This document shows positions 1 through 8,584 of a stretch of DNA of 57,638 bases, piece by piece. Each line of letters opens with the position of its first letter. Position 1 is the stretch's first letter. The DNA comes from Bryobacterales bacterium (GTDB lineage: Bacteria; Acidobacteriota; Terriglobia; Bryobacterales; Bryobacteraceae). The stretch lies in contig JADJOP010000018.1 of the NCBI GenBank assembly GCA_016713735.1, positions 1-57,638 of the forward strand. The letters run 5' to 3'. Both the position numbers and the translations under genes were made by a program. The notes under the pieces were generated by a model that was not told the origin of the DNA, ran no database searches, and saw nothing but the letters and a program-made list of their open reading frames with translations.

Positions 1-149
1 CGTTTGTTATCCTGAAGCAGTTCCCCATGCACAATCGAACAAAATGCACTCCGGCCCCAGGTCCGACGGCTGCGGGTCTGCCCGTTGCGGCCCCGGCCAG
101 TGCGCTCTCCCGCATCGGGGTGGATACGAAACAGGCGGTGAATTGCTGA
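1..149 (+). CDS. C-terminal end of an upstream gene (partial, unidentified)
   Basis: A frame open from the first bases of the window (codons starting at position 3) runs 48 codons and ends at TGA 147-149, overlapping the serA start by one base (TGATG). Codon third positions are mostly G or C, as in neighbouring genes. The peptide ends ...DTKQAVNC and has no motif I recognise. A class-V aminotransferase such as serC often precedes serA, but nothing visible here proves that. The stop-start coupling is what makes a real gene plausible. Confidence 0.35.
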   Translation, partial: FVILKQFPMHNRTKCTPAPGPTAAGLPVAAPASALSRIGVDTKQAVNC

Positions 150-1738
150 TGAAGGTCGTGATCGCTGAACCTCTCGCCCCGGCGGCGATTGAACAGTTCC
201 AGGCTCAACAGGGCTGGGACATCGTGGTCTCCAATCCCAAGGAATATGCGGCTCACTTGAGCGACTGCGACGCGCTGGTCGTCCGCAGCGCCGTGAAAGT
301 GAATAAGGCCGTTCTCGAACAGGCGCCTAATCTGCGCGTCATCGGCCGCGCCGGAGTCGGCGTCGACAACGTCGATATGACCGCCGCCACCGCCGCCGGC
401 GTGCTCGTCATGAACACCCCCGGCGGCAACGCCGTCTCGGTCGCCGAACACACGCTCGCCTTCATGCTCTCCATGGCCCGCATGGTGCCCCAGGCTTCGG
501 CCTCCACCAAGAGCGGCAAGTGGGAGAAGAAGAAGTTCCTCGGCAACGAACTGCGCAGCAAAACGCTCGGCGTGGTCGGCCTCGGCGCCATCGGCCGCGA
601 GGTTGTCCTCCGCGCCCGCGCCTTCGAAATGAAGATCATCGCCTGCGACCCCTTCATCACCTCGCAGACGGCCGCCAATCTCGGCGTCGAACTCGTCGAA
701 CTCGACAACCTCTACAAGCGCTCCGACTACATCAGCCTCCACGTCGGCGTCACCCCGGAAACGCGCGGCATGATCAACGCCGCTTCCATCGCCAAGATGA
801 AGGATGGCGTCCGCATCGTCAACTGCGCCCGAGGCGAACTCGTCGACCAGGAGGCCCTCCTGGCCGGTCTGCAATCCGGCAAGGTCGGCGGCGCGGCCCT
901 CGACGTCTTTGACCCCGAACCGCCCGCGGCCGATCTTCCCTTGCTCGCCCACGAGAACGTCTTCGCCTCGCCCCACATCGGCGGCTCCACTGAAGAGGCC
1001 CAGGAGATCGTCGGCATCCGCATCGCGCAGCAGATGGTCGAATACCTCGCCAGCGGCGTCGCCATCAACGCCGTCAACATGCCGGCTCTCTCGCCCGAGC
1101 AGTACAAGACCGTCGGCCCCTGGCTCGATCTCGCCGAACGCCTCGGCAAATTCGTCAGCTTCATTGCCGAAGGCAACCCCAAGGCCGTCCACCTCACCTA
1201 CTCCGGCTCGTTTGCCGACAGCGGTTCCAACCTCATCCGCAACGCAGGTCTGGCCGGCGTCCTCGGCCGTTCGCTCTCCGGCAAAGCGAATCTCGTGAAC
1301 GCCATGCAGATTGCCGCCGAGCGCGGCCTGCAAGTGGCCGAACGCCGCGAAACACGCTACCAGCACCTCGACGCGCTCGTCATTGAACTGGAAACCGATA
1401 AAGGCTCCACCGCCGTCGAAGGCTCGCTCGTGCTCGGCAAGCCCCGCCTCATCCGCGTCGAAGGCATCCCCATGGAAGCCGCCCTCGCCGGCAACCTCAC
1501 CTTTCTCCGCAACGAAGACGTCCCCGGCGTCATTGGCCACGTCGGCACCATCCTCGGCACCAATAAGGTGAACATCGCCAACTTCGCCCTCGGCCGCCAG
1601 GAAGCCCCGGCCAAACCGGGCGCGCCGCTGGAAGCCATCGCCATCGTCGAAACCGACGCCACCCCCGGCGACAATGTGCTCGCACAACTCTCCGCGCATG
1701 CCGCCGTACTGCGCGTGCGCACGGTGATTCTCGATTGA
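149..1738 (+). CDS. serA: D-3-phosphoglycerate dehydrogenase
   Basis: Catalyses NAD-dependent oxidation of 3-phosphoglycerate to 3-phosphohydroxypyruvate, the first step of serine biosynthesis in the cytoplasm. The 529-residue product begins MKVVIAEPL and has the long bacterial SerA layout: substrate-binding and NAD domains with the glycine motif GVVGLGAIGREV, the catalytic region SPHIGGSTEEA, an intervening ASB-type domain, and a C-terminal ACT domain beginning near NEDVPGVIGHVG that usually senses serine. The ATG at 149 is chosen because it matches the family N-terminus, has an AGGCGG about ten bases upstream and overlaps an upstream stop. A longer in-frame start at 44 would add 35 low-complexity, Cys-rich residues foreign to the family. 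Confidence 0.95.
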   Translation: MKVVIAEPLAPAAIEQFQAQQGWDIVVSNPKEYAAHLSDCDALVVRSAVKVNKAVLEQAPNLRVIGRAGVGVDNVDMTAATAAGVLVMNTPGGNAVSVAEHTLAFMLSMARMVPQASASTKSGKWEKKKFLGNELRSKTLGVVGLGAIGREVVLRARAFEMKIIACDPFITSQTAANLGVELVELDNLYKRSDYISLHVGVTPETRGMINAASIAKMKDGVRIVNCARGELVDQEALLAGLQSGKVGGAALDVFDPEPPAADLPLLAHENVFASPHIGGSTEEAQEIVGIRIAQQMVEYLASGVAINAVNMPALSPEQYKTVGPWLDLAERLGKFVSFIAEGNPKAVHLTYSGSFADSGSNLIRNAGLAGVLGRSLSGKANLVNAMQIAAERGLQVAERRETRYQHLDALVIELETDKGSTAVEGSLVLGKPRLIRVEGIPMEAALAGNLTFLRNEDVPGVIGHVGTILGTNKVNIANFALGRQEAPAKPGAPLEAIAIVETDATPGDNVLAQLSAHAAVLRVRTVILD

Positions 1739-1835
1739 CCGGCGCGGCCCATCTAGCCCACGGCGCGCGCCGCATCGCCCGCGGCGTCGCGGTCACCCGT
1801 TCTGATTTTTATTCGACGAGTAACGTTATCATCGA

Positions 1836-1887
1836 CTTTGCCCGTCATTACTGTTTGCTTGGCGCGAAAGCGTATGGTACGATTAGG
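1836..1887 (+). promoter_or_regulatory. Possible sigma70-type promoter before the RRM gene
   Basis: TTGCTT and TACGAT, separated by 17 bases, lie in the relatively AT-richer stretch about 90 bases ahead of the RRM gene. The spacing is canonical but each hexamer is a weak match, so this is only a suggestion. The rest of the 1739-1972 gap holds a short GC palindrome after serA and nothing else I can name. Confidence 0.2.
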
Positions 1888-1972
1888 ACGCTCTCATGGA
1901 CCGCTTCCTGCGAGTTCCATCGCGCATCCGCCCGATATTAAAACCCATGGCATTGGAGTTTTGCACAGAGGA

Positions 1973-2443
1973 ATGAGTCATACCGTTTTTCTCGGCAATT
2001 TGCCGGCTTGGGTGACCGCGGACGACATCAAGTCGTGGCTTATGGCCGAGAACTTGATGGCTGATCAGATCAAGGTCATCCGAAACCCGGAAACACAGGA
2101 ATCGAAAGGCTTCGCTTTTATTGAAGCCCCCAACCAGGAAGAGATGGCCTCCATCATCCGCCGCTTTGACCGCGCTCCCCTCGAGGACCGGTTGCTGCGC
2201 GCCAACCCGGCTCAGCCCCCACGTGGCCGCCGGCCGGTCGGAGCCCCCGGCGCCACCAGCGCACCTGGACAGGAACGCCCCGCCGGTCCACCCATGGACC
2301 GCCGCCGCCCAGCGGCCCGCCCCCGTACCGGCGATGCCGCCGCCACCGCCGCCCCGCGCGGCGACCGCCCCGACCGCGGCAAGGGCAAAGGCAAGTCAGG
2401 CCCACCCAGCGCCTTCGCCGAAGAGCTGGCTAAAGCCCTCTAG
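1973..2443 (+). CDS. RRM-domain RNA-binding protein
   Basis: A 156-residue protein whose first about 80 residues form a single RNA recognition motif: RNP2 is VFLGNL near residue 5 and RNP1 is KGFAFIEA near residue 46. This is the layout of the small bacterial and cyanobacterial Rbp-like proteins that bind single-stranded RNA. The rest is a disordered Pro/Arg/Gly-rich basic tail with RG-like and KGKGKSG segments, followed by a short helical end FAEELAKAL. The ATG at 1973 is chosen because RNP2 follows directly. AGAGGA abuts it without the usual spacing, so initiation could be unusual. Upstream in-frame starts add residues unlike the family. A strong terminator follows, so it is probably monocistronic. 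Its RNA targets are unknown. Confidence 0.85.
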   Translation: MSHTVFLGNLPAWVTADDIKSWLMAENLMADQIKVIRNPETQESKGFAFIEAPNQEEMASIIRRFDRAPLEDRLLRANPAQPPRGRRPVGAPGATSAPGQERPAGPPMDRRRPAARPRTGDAAATAAPRGDRPDRGKGKGKSGPPSAFAEELAKAL

Positions 2444-2465
2444 AGTTTTCCTCATCCTCGTGCAC

Positions 2466-2500
2466 CAAACAGCGCGGCCACCCGCCGCGCTGTTTGTGTC
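2466..2500 (+). terminator. Rho-independent terminator after the RRM gene
   Basis: A perfect 12-base-pair inverted repeat (CAAACAGCGCGG with CCGCGCTGTTTG) encloses a 7-base loop and begins 22 bases after the RRM stop. The following run is T/G/C (TGTCTT), a weak U-tract, but the stem is by far the strongest hairpin in the area. Confidence 0.7.
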
Positions 2501-2583
2501 TTCCCACCACCCCTGGCCCTCTCACCCCCCACATCCCGCCCACCGTCACCGACCTCCCGCCATCACCTGCCACCCGCCCGCAG

Positions 2584-2720
2584 CACCTCCCCCTCCCGCC
2601 GTCGCCTCCTCGCACCCTGCCTCCCCGCCCGCCGCCACCTCCCCCTCCCGCCGTCGCCTCTCTCGCACCCTGCCTCCCTGCCCGCCGCCACCTCCCCCTC
2701 CCTCCCGCCGCACCCTCCCC
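2584..2720 (+). repeat. C-rich tandem repeat, about 52-bp unit, roughly 2.6 copies
   Basis: Units begin at 2584, 2636 and 2689, each with CACCTCCCCCTCCC. The first two copies are almost identical over their whole length (spacing 52 and 53 bases), and the third is truncated and diverged. The strand is nearly pure C with few G. The stretch fills the 362-base gap between the RRM terminator and the PIN/TRAM gene. It shows no coding character in the frames consistent with its neighbours. A TATACT box at 2730-2735 just downstream may be the -10 of the next gene. Confidence 0.8.
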
Positions 2721-2805
2721 GCTCAGTGATATACTTTGACCCGGACTCGGCGTGCTTGTCAGGCGCCCTTCCCTGATCCGCATCTCTAATAGGAGGCTCG
2801 CCCCC

Positions 2806-3891
2806 ATGGCCGACCTCATTCTCATTCGTGCTTTCTTCGTATTCCTCCTCGCGGGGGCAGCGTATTTTCTGCGCCCGTTCTCACTCGATTCCTGGCCTGC
2901 CGCCACCGTCGGCGCCTTACTCGGCATCGCCGTTGTCGCCTTTGAGATCCGCCTCAAACAGGTCAGCCTCAAACGCCTCATCGGCGCCGCTGTCGGCAGC
3001 GTCCTCGGCATCCTCGGCGCTTTCCTGATCGCTCTCATCATTGACCGCGCCCTGCCGCCGCAAACCACCACCGCGCCCTTCCTCCAACTCCTCATCCTGC
3101 TCCTGATGACCTACGTCGGACTGATCGTCGGTGCAACGAAGGGCGACATGCTCAACCTCGCCGCCTTCGGCGGCCTCTTCGGCAGCGAGAAACAATCCAA
3201 GCAGAGCTTCAAAATCCTCGACACCAGCGTCATCATCGACGGCCGCATCGCCGACATCTCCGAAACCGGCTTCCTCGACGGCGTCATCGTCATCCCCCAA
3301 TTTGTCCTCCGCGAGTTGCAGATGGTCGCCGACTCAGGCGACTCCATGAAGCGCAACCGCGGCCGCCGCGGCCTCGACATCCTCCAGCGCATTCAGAAGA
3401 TGCCCCAGCTCAACGTCCAACTGCTCGAAGACGACTTCCCCAACATTAAAGAGGTCGACCTCAAGCTGATCGAACTGGCCAAGGTCTACGACTGCAAAAT
3501 CGTCACCAACGACTTCAACCTGAACAAGGTCGCTCAACTCCACGGCGTCGAGGTGCTCAACATCAATGAACTCGCCAACGCCCTCAAGCCCGTCGTCCTG
3601 CCTGGCGAAACCATGCGCGTCTTCGTCCTGAAGGAAGGCAAGGAATACAACCAGGGCGTGGCCTACCTCGACGATGGCACAATGGTGGTGGTGGACAACG
3701 CCAAGCGCATGATCTCGAAAACCATCGACATCTCCGTCACCAGCGTCCTGCAAACCACGGCCGGCAAAATGATCTTCGGGCGCTTCGACGAAAAGCAACA
3801 CGGCGTGTTCGACAAGCACCAAGGCGAACGCCCGGAACGTCCGTCGCGGGAACACTCCGCCCCCGCCCCGGCCGCGCCGCCCACCGCCTGA
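2806..3891 (+). CDS. PIN/TRAM-domain membrane protein (YacL-like)
   Basis: A 361-residue protein with about four N-terminal transmembrane helices (residues 1-115), then a PIN nuclease-fold domain starting at KILDTSVIIDGRIAD with the acidic residues expected of PIN domains (D in LDTS, E in LREL, D in TNDF). A TRAM-type beta-barrel lies at about residues 285-345, and the tail is Pro/Arg-rich and disordered. This matches the Bacillus YacL-type family, putative membrane-anchored ribonucleases or RNA-binding proteins of poorly defined role. The family often sits directly before ispD/ispF, as it does here. AGGAGG at 2791-2796, nine bases before ATG 2806, decides the start over an upstream in-frame codon at 2752. 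Confidence 0.9.
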   Translation: MADLILIRAFFVFLLAGAAYFLRPFSLDSWPAATVGALLGIAVVAFEIRLKQVSLKRLIGAAVGSVLGILGAFLIALIIDRALPPQTTTAPFLQLLILLLMTYVGLIVGATKGDMLNLAAFGGLFGSEKQSKQSFKILDTSVIIDGRIADISETGFLDGVIVIPQFVLRELQMVADSGDSMKRNRGRRGLDILQRIQKMPQLNVQLLEDDFPNIKEVDLKLIELAKVYDCKIVTNDFNLNKVAQLHGVEVLNINELANALKPVVLPGETMRVFVLKEGKEYNQGVAYLDDGTMVVVDNAKRMISKTIDISVTSVLQTTAGKMIFGRFDEKQHGVFDKHQGERPERPSREHSAPAPAAPPTA

Positions 3892-3934
3892 CCTCTGCCA
3901 ACGTTCACAGATCCAGGAACTGAACCCTACCGCC

Positions 3935-4660
3935 ATGAGAGTCTCCGTCATCCTCCCCGCCGCCGGACTCGGCACCCGCATGGGCCGCGCCGCCTCCCCC
4001 GAAAAGTCCGGCGTCAGCCGCAAGCAGTTCATGTTGCTCGACAGCTCGCCCATCCTGCTCCACACCATCCGCAAGTTCCAGCAGGCGCCCTCGGTTTCGG
4101 AAATCGTCGTCGCCTTGCGCGCCGAAGACCTCGGCTGGGTCGGCGAACTGGTTGCCGCCGAACGCTTCGCCAAACCCGTGCGCCTGGTCGAAGGCGGCGA
4201 GTCGCGCCAGCACTCGGTGGAAAACGCCCTTGCCGCGCTCGATGCGGCCACCGAGCTGGTCGCCGTCCACGACGCCGTCCGCCCCTTCATCGACGTGCCC
4301 ACCATTGAAGCCGTCGTCGAAGAGGCCGCCCGCACCGGCGCCGCCATCGTCGGCATCGTCCCCGTCGACACCGTCAAGAACGTCAAGAAAAACGTCATCC
4401 GCCAAACACTCCCCCGCGAACACCTCGTCCTCGCCCAAACCCCCCAGGTCTTCCAACACGCTCTGCTCAAGGAGGCCTTCGACAAGGCGCGCGAGGAAAA
4501 CTTCACCGGCACCGACGAAGCCAGCCTCGTCGAGCGCCTCGATAAGGTCGAGGTCACCGTCGTCACCGGCTCTGACCGCAATATCAAGATCACCAAACCG
4601 ACCGATATGGACCTTGCGCGGCTCTTCCTCGAACAGGAAACCACCCCCGCGCGCGCCTGA
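3935..4660 (+). CDS. ispD: 2-C-methyl-D-erythritol 4-phosphate cytidylyltransferase
   Basis: Third enzyme of the MEP isoprenoid pathway: couples CTP to MEP to give CDP-methylerythritol. The 241-residue product starts with the nucleotidyltransferase signature ILPAAGLGTRMG, followed by SRKQF with the family's conserved lysine and the VAVHDAVRPF motif that holds the metal-binding aspartate. Length matches stand-alone IspD. The stop is one base before the ispF ATG, so the two are certainly co-transcribed and probably translationally coupled. Confidence 0.96.
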   Translation: MRVSVILPAAGLGTRMGRAASPEKSGVSRKQFMLLDSSPILLHTIRKFQQAPSVSEIVVALRAEDLGWVGELVAAERFAKPVRLVEGGESRQHSVENALAALDAATELVAVHDAVRPFIDVPTIEAVVEEAARTGAAIVGIVPVDTVKNVKKNVIRQTLPREHLVLAQTPQVFQHALLKEAFDKAREENFTGTDEASLVERLDKVEVTVVTGSDRNIKITKPTDMDLARLFLEQETTPARA

Positions 4661-4661
4661 C

Positions 4662-5150
4662 ATGACCATCCCCGATCTCCGCACCGGCCTCGGCTGGGAC
4701 ACCCACATCCTCACCGCCGGACGCCCGCTCATCCTCGGCGGCGTCCACATCCCCTCTGAACTCGGCCTCGACGGCCACTCCGACGCCGACGTCCTCTCCC
4801 ACGCCATCACCGACGCCCTGCTCGGCGCCGCCGCCCAAGGCGACATCGGCATGCACTTCCCCGACACCGACCCGGCCTGGAAAGGCGCCGACAGCCGCCA
4901 ACTGCTCCACCACGCCGTCCAAATCGTCCGCGTCGCCGGCTTCCAGATTGCCAACGTCGATTCCACCGTCATCCTCGAACGCCCCAAGCTCAAGGACTAC
5001 CGCCTGGCCATCCGCGAAAGCCTCTCCGCCACACTCGGCATCGAACTCGCCCGCGTCTCGGTGAAGTTCAAGACCCACGAAAAGGTCGGCCCCGTCGGCG
5101 AAGGCCGCTCCGCCGAAGCCCAGGCCATCGCCCTCCTCATCCGCCGCTAA
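4662..5150 (+). CDS. ispF: 2-C-methyl-D-erythritol 2,4-cyclodiphosphate synthase
   Basis: Cyclises CDP-ME 2-phosphate to MEcPP, releasing CMP, in the MEP pathway. The 162-residue product is full length for the family. It shows the metal-binding G-x-D-x-H near the N-terminus (GLGWDTH), LDGHSDADVLSHA with the second zinc histidine, GDIGMHFPDTDP, and the C-terminal TTEK-like region (KFKTHEKVG...GRSAEAQA). The ATG follows the ispD stop by a single base. In-frame codons further upstream belong to ispD read in another frame. Confidence 0.96.
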   Translation: MTIPDLRTGLGWDTHILTAGRPLILGGVHIPSELGLDGHSDADVLSHAITDALLGAAAQGDIGMHFPDTDPAWKGADSRQLLHHAVQIVRVAGFQIANVDSTVILERPKLKDYRLAIRESLSATLGIELARVSVKFKTHEKVGPVGEGRSAEAQAIALLIRR

Positions 5151-5212
5151 CCGCCCGCCCCCGCGCCCTCTCTCTTGCGTCAGCGGCCCGGAATCAGGTA
5201 TAACCACCTGGA

Positions 5213-6969
5213 TTGATATTGCTTCACCGTTCCCGCCCCGGCTCCCCCCAAAGCCCGCTCCTATTCTCGCGCTGGGAACTTCCTCTCCTCACCGCACTCC
5301 TGCTCTGCTTCGGCGCATCCCTCATCTGGCTTGCCCACACCACCGGCATCACTGTAGATGAGCCCCCTCACCTTCTTTCGGCACACCTCTACTGGTCCGG
5401 CGAGGATACGCTCTACCCCGGTGACATGCCCCCCGCCATCAAAATCGCCGGCGGCTGGGTGTCGCATCTCTTCCCCCTCCCCGTGCCCCGCGACGACGCC
5501 AGGCTCTGGGCCTCCCGCATCGAGTGGGACATCGCCCGCGTCATGATGGAACGCCTCCAATCCCCTCTCCTCCAGAACGTCTTCTTCTACTCCCGCCTTC
5601 CCTTGCTCCTTTTTCCTCTCCTCACCTGCGTCCTCCTCTGGTGGTGGGCCCGCCAGCTCTTCTCCCCCGCTGCCGCCCTGCTCGGCGCCGCGTTGTTCTG
5701 CTGTTCACCCACCGTCCTCGGCCACGGCGCCCTGTTCAAGAACGACCTCGCGGCCAGCTTCGGCTTCCTCTTCTTCTGGTACCGCGCCTGGGTGTACTGG
5801 CAATCGCCTTCCACCCGCCATGCCCTCTGGCTCGGCGCCGCCTGCCTCACCGCCATCCTCGCCAAGATGTCGATGCTCATTCTCCTTCCCCTCGGCCTGC
5901 TGCTGCTCCTCACGCGCCATCTCGCCGCGCCCCCACGGAATCTCCGCGCCCTCCTGCTCCACCTGGCAGCCGGCGCCTCCGTGCTCTACGTCGGATCCGC
6001 CGCCGCCTGGCAGTTCGACATCACCCGCGCCACCGCCTCTGAGATCCGCACCTGGAAAGCACGCCCCAACGTCCCCGATTGGATCGCCCTCGCCGCCCAA
6101 CCCCTGCGCCTCCTCCCCACCCCCCCCGCTTGCGCGAAGGCGCCATCTCGCTGGTCGAGTCCAACTCCGACGGCGTCGGCGTCTACCTCCTCGGCCGCGT
6201 CCACCCCCAGGGCCACCCGGCTTACTTCCTCGTCGCCGCCGCCACCAAGCTGCAGGAATCCGTCCTCTTCCTCCTCGCCGCCGCGCTCGTCCTGCTCGCC
6301 TTCGCCCTCGCCCGCCGCCAGTGGCACGGCAGCGATCTCTTCTGGATCATCCCCCCGCTGCTCTACTTCACCCTCGCCTCGCTTTCCTCGCTCCAATTGG
6401 GCATCCGCCTCCTGCTCCCCGCCCTCACCTGCTGTCTACTCTGGTGCGGCTTCGCTCTCGATTGGATGCTCCGCCACAAAGCCACCACCGCGCTTGCCGC
6501 CGCGCTCCTTCTCTGGAGCCTCGCCACCGCCGCCTACCAACACCCCCACTACATCGCCTATTTCAACGCCGCCTCCGGTGGCTCCAGCTCCGGCATCCGC
6601 TACCTCTCCGACAGCAACCTCGACTGGGGCCAGGACCTCCCCGCTCTCGCCGCCTATCTCGAACGCCATCCCCACGTCACACCCAAACTCGCCTACTTCG
6701 GCAACGACAACCCCTACGCCCGCATCCCCGAAAACCGCTTCCAATCCATCGCTCCGCCCTGGGGACCCAACCTCGTGAACAGTGATCGCCTCATCCCCGA
6801 CCCCGGCTACTACGCCATCAGCGCCACCCTCCTCACCGGCCAGCTTTTCGAGCCCCGCTTCCGCGACTACTACCGCTACTTCCGCGATTCCAATCCAGCG
6901 GCCAAACTCGGCTATTCGATCTTCCTCTACCACGTCCCCGTTCCCGCTCCCCACACCACCCGCCCCTAG
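5213..6969 (+). CDS. GT-C / PMT-like membrane glycosyltransferase, frameshifted
   Basis: A roughly 585-residue polytopic membrane protein of the dolichyl-phosphate-mannose transferase (PMT/GT-C) type, expected to move a sugar from a polyprenyl-phosphate carrier at the outer membrane face. The first luminal loop carries the acidic motif TVDEPPHLLSAH, and the C-terminal half has SNLDWGQDLPAL, frequent in bacterial PMT_2-like proteins. The reading frame breaks in a run of eight C at 6120-6127: residues up to about 300 are in one frame and the rest in another. One extra C would restore a single protein. The start is a TTG at 5213 with no clear ribosome site and is uncertain. Its stop shares the CTAG tetranucleotide with the convergent peptidase gene. 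Confidence 0.8.
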
Positions 6970-8581
6970 CGCCCCTTCCCCGCCCCCTTCTTCGACTTCG
7001 CCGCCGGCCGCTTCCCGCTCACCTGGGGAACCCACTTCACCCCCGGCGGATTGTTCGCCGCCGCCAGTCCAATCTCAATCCCCAACCGCGCCACATCCTC
7101 CAGCCCCGCGAAATCCCAGCTCGGATCAAACTCATCGCTTGGCTGGTGATACCGCTTCGCCCCATACTCGCGCACCAGCGCCAGCCGGTTTTCGGCATTC
7201 GCCAGAAACTCCGTTCCCAACTTCACGCTGAACGCCGGCACCCCCGCCTTGGCAAACGCGAAATGATCGGAGCGGAAATAGCTCCCCGCCCCCGGCCTCG
7301 GCTCCGGCTTCACCACCATCCCATACCGCGCCACCACGCGCTCCACGTGCGGCCAGAGCGTCGTCCGCTCGGCCCGGTCGAGAATCACATCCTTCACCCG
7401 CCCCGCCGGGAAGAACGAATCGAAGTTCAGGTTGAGCACCGTCTGCGCCAGCGCCACCCCCGGCTGCGCCACATACGCCTCGGCCCCCTTCAACCCCGCC
7501 TCTTCGGCCGCTGTCGCCAGGAAGATCGCCGTCCGCGCCGGCTTGCGCGGAATCGCCGCCCACGCCCGCGCCATCTCCAGCAACACCGCCACGCCCGTGG
7601 CGTTATCCACCGCGCCGTTGAAGATGCCATCCCCGCCCGCCGCCGCGTCCACGCCGAGGTGGTCGGCATGCGCGCTGAACACCACCGCCTGCCGCGCCAG
7701 CGCCGCGTCGGTCCCCTCCACCATTCCCACCACGTTGCGCGCGCTGATCTGCCGGATCCGCGACGGCACCCGCCCCTTCATGCGGAACCGCATCGCATAC
7801 CCGCGAAACCCGCGATTCCCCGCCGTCGCCATCACCTGCGGCAGCCCCCGCCCATCCAGCTCAAACAGCCGCCCCGCCGCCTCGCGCGACACCCAACCCG
7901 CAAACGCCAGCCCCTCCGCCCCCTCAGCCAGCTTCGTCTGCGCCTCTTCCCTCCCCCACGAATTCCGCACCACGCTCCAGCCATATCCCGCCGACGCATC
8001 CGTGTGCACCAGCAGCGCCGCCGCGCACCCCTTCCGCGCCGCCTGCTCAAACTTGTAGGTCCACCGCCCGTAATAAGTCAGCGCCGGGCCGTCAAAGAAC
8101 TTCGCATCCGCGCCCGTCTGCGGCTCATTGGCCAGCATCAAGCAGACCTTCCCCTTCGCCTCCAGTCCCCGCCAATCGTCCCAGCCAAACTCAGGCGCCG
8201 TGATGCCATGCCCCACAAACACCGCCTCGCCCTCGAACTCCACCTCGGCCCGCTGCCGCTGCGTCTGCCCGGCGACATCGGTCAGCCACGTGAGCGGCAC
8301 CTCTCCCCCCGGCGACGTCGCACTGATCGCCACCCCCGGCAGCGTCTCCACGCCCACCAGCGCCACCGGCTGAAACCACTCCCCGCGCCAACCAGGCCGC
8401 AGTCCCGCCTTCTTCATCTGCGCCGCAATGTAGCTCTCCGCCAGCGCCCCGCCCCGCGTCCCCGTCCCCGCCCTTCCAATAAATCACTCGACAGGAACTC
8501 CACATCGGCGCGCATCCGCACCCCGCTCACATCCTGAGCGGCCAACAGTAGAGGCAGCACAACCACAACCCACAAGCGCAT
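6966..8581 (-). CDS. M28-family metallopeptidase with PA domain, frameshifted near N-terminus
   Basis: A secreted zinc aminopeptidase-like protein. From ATG 8581 the reading starts MRLWVVVVLPLLLAAQD, a signal peptide, then the family's DVEFLSSDLLEGR. At a G-rich stretch (about 8466-8475) the frame breaks and continues one base off through ALAESYIAAQMKKAG and the remaining roughly 485 residues. A PA-like insert (about 60-230 of the long frame) precedes the M28 core, with FSAHADHLGV, GAVDNATGVAVLLEMA, ATAAEEAGLKGAEAY, and YFRSDHFAFAKAGVPAF supplying the expected H/D/E/E/D/H zinc ligands. The C-terminus is Lys-rich. It lies three bases downstream of the alpha/beta hydrolase gene, so the pair is an operon. 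Only a base inserted in the G tract restores the full protein. Confidence 0.85.
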
Positions 8582-8584
8582 GAC

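Noticed and set aside
44..148. N-terminal extension of SerA from an ATG at 44
   Set aside because: The added residues are Cys/Gly/Pro-rich and unlike the family; ATG 149 has a ribosome site and a TGATG overlap with an upstream frame.
2584..2720. CRISPR array
   Set aside because: The units are contiguous tandem copies with no unique spacers, and no cas genes are present.
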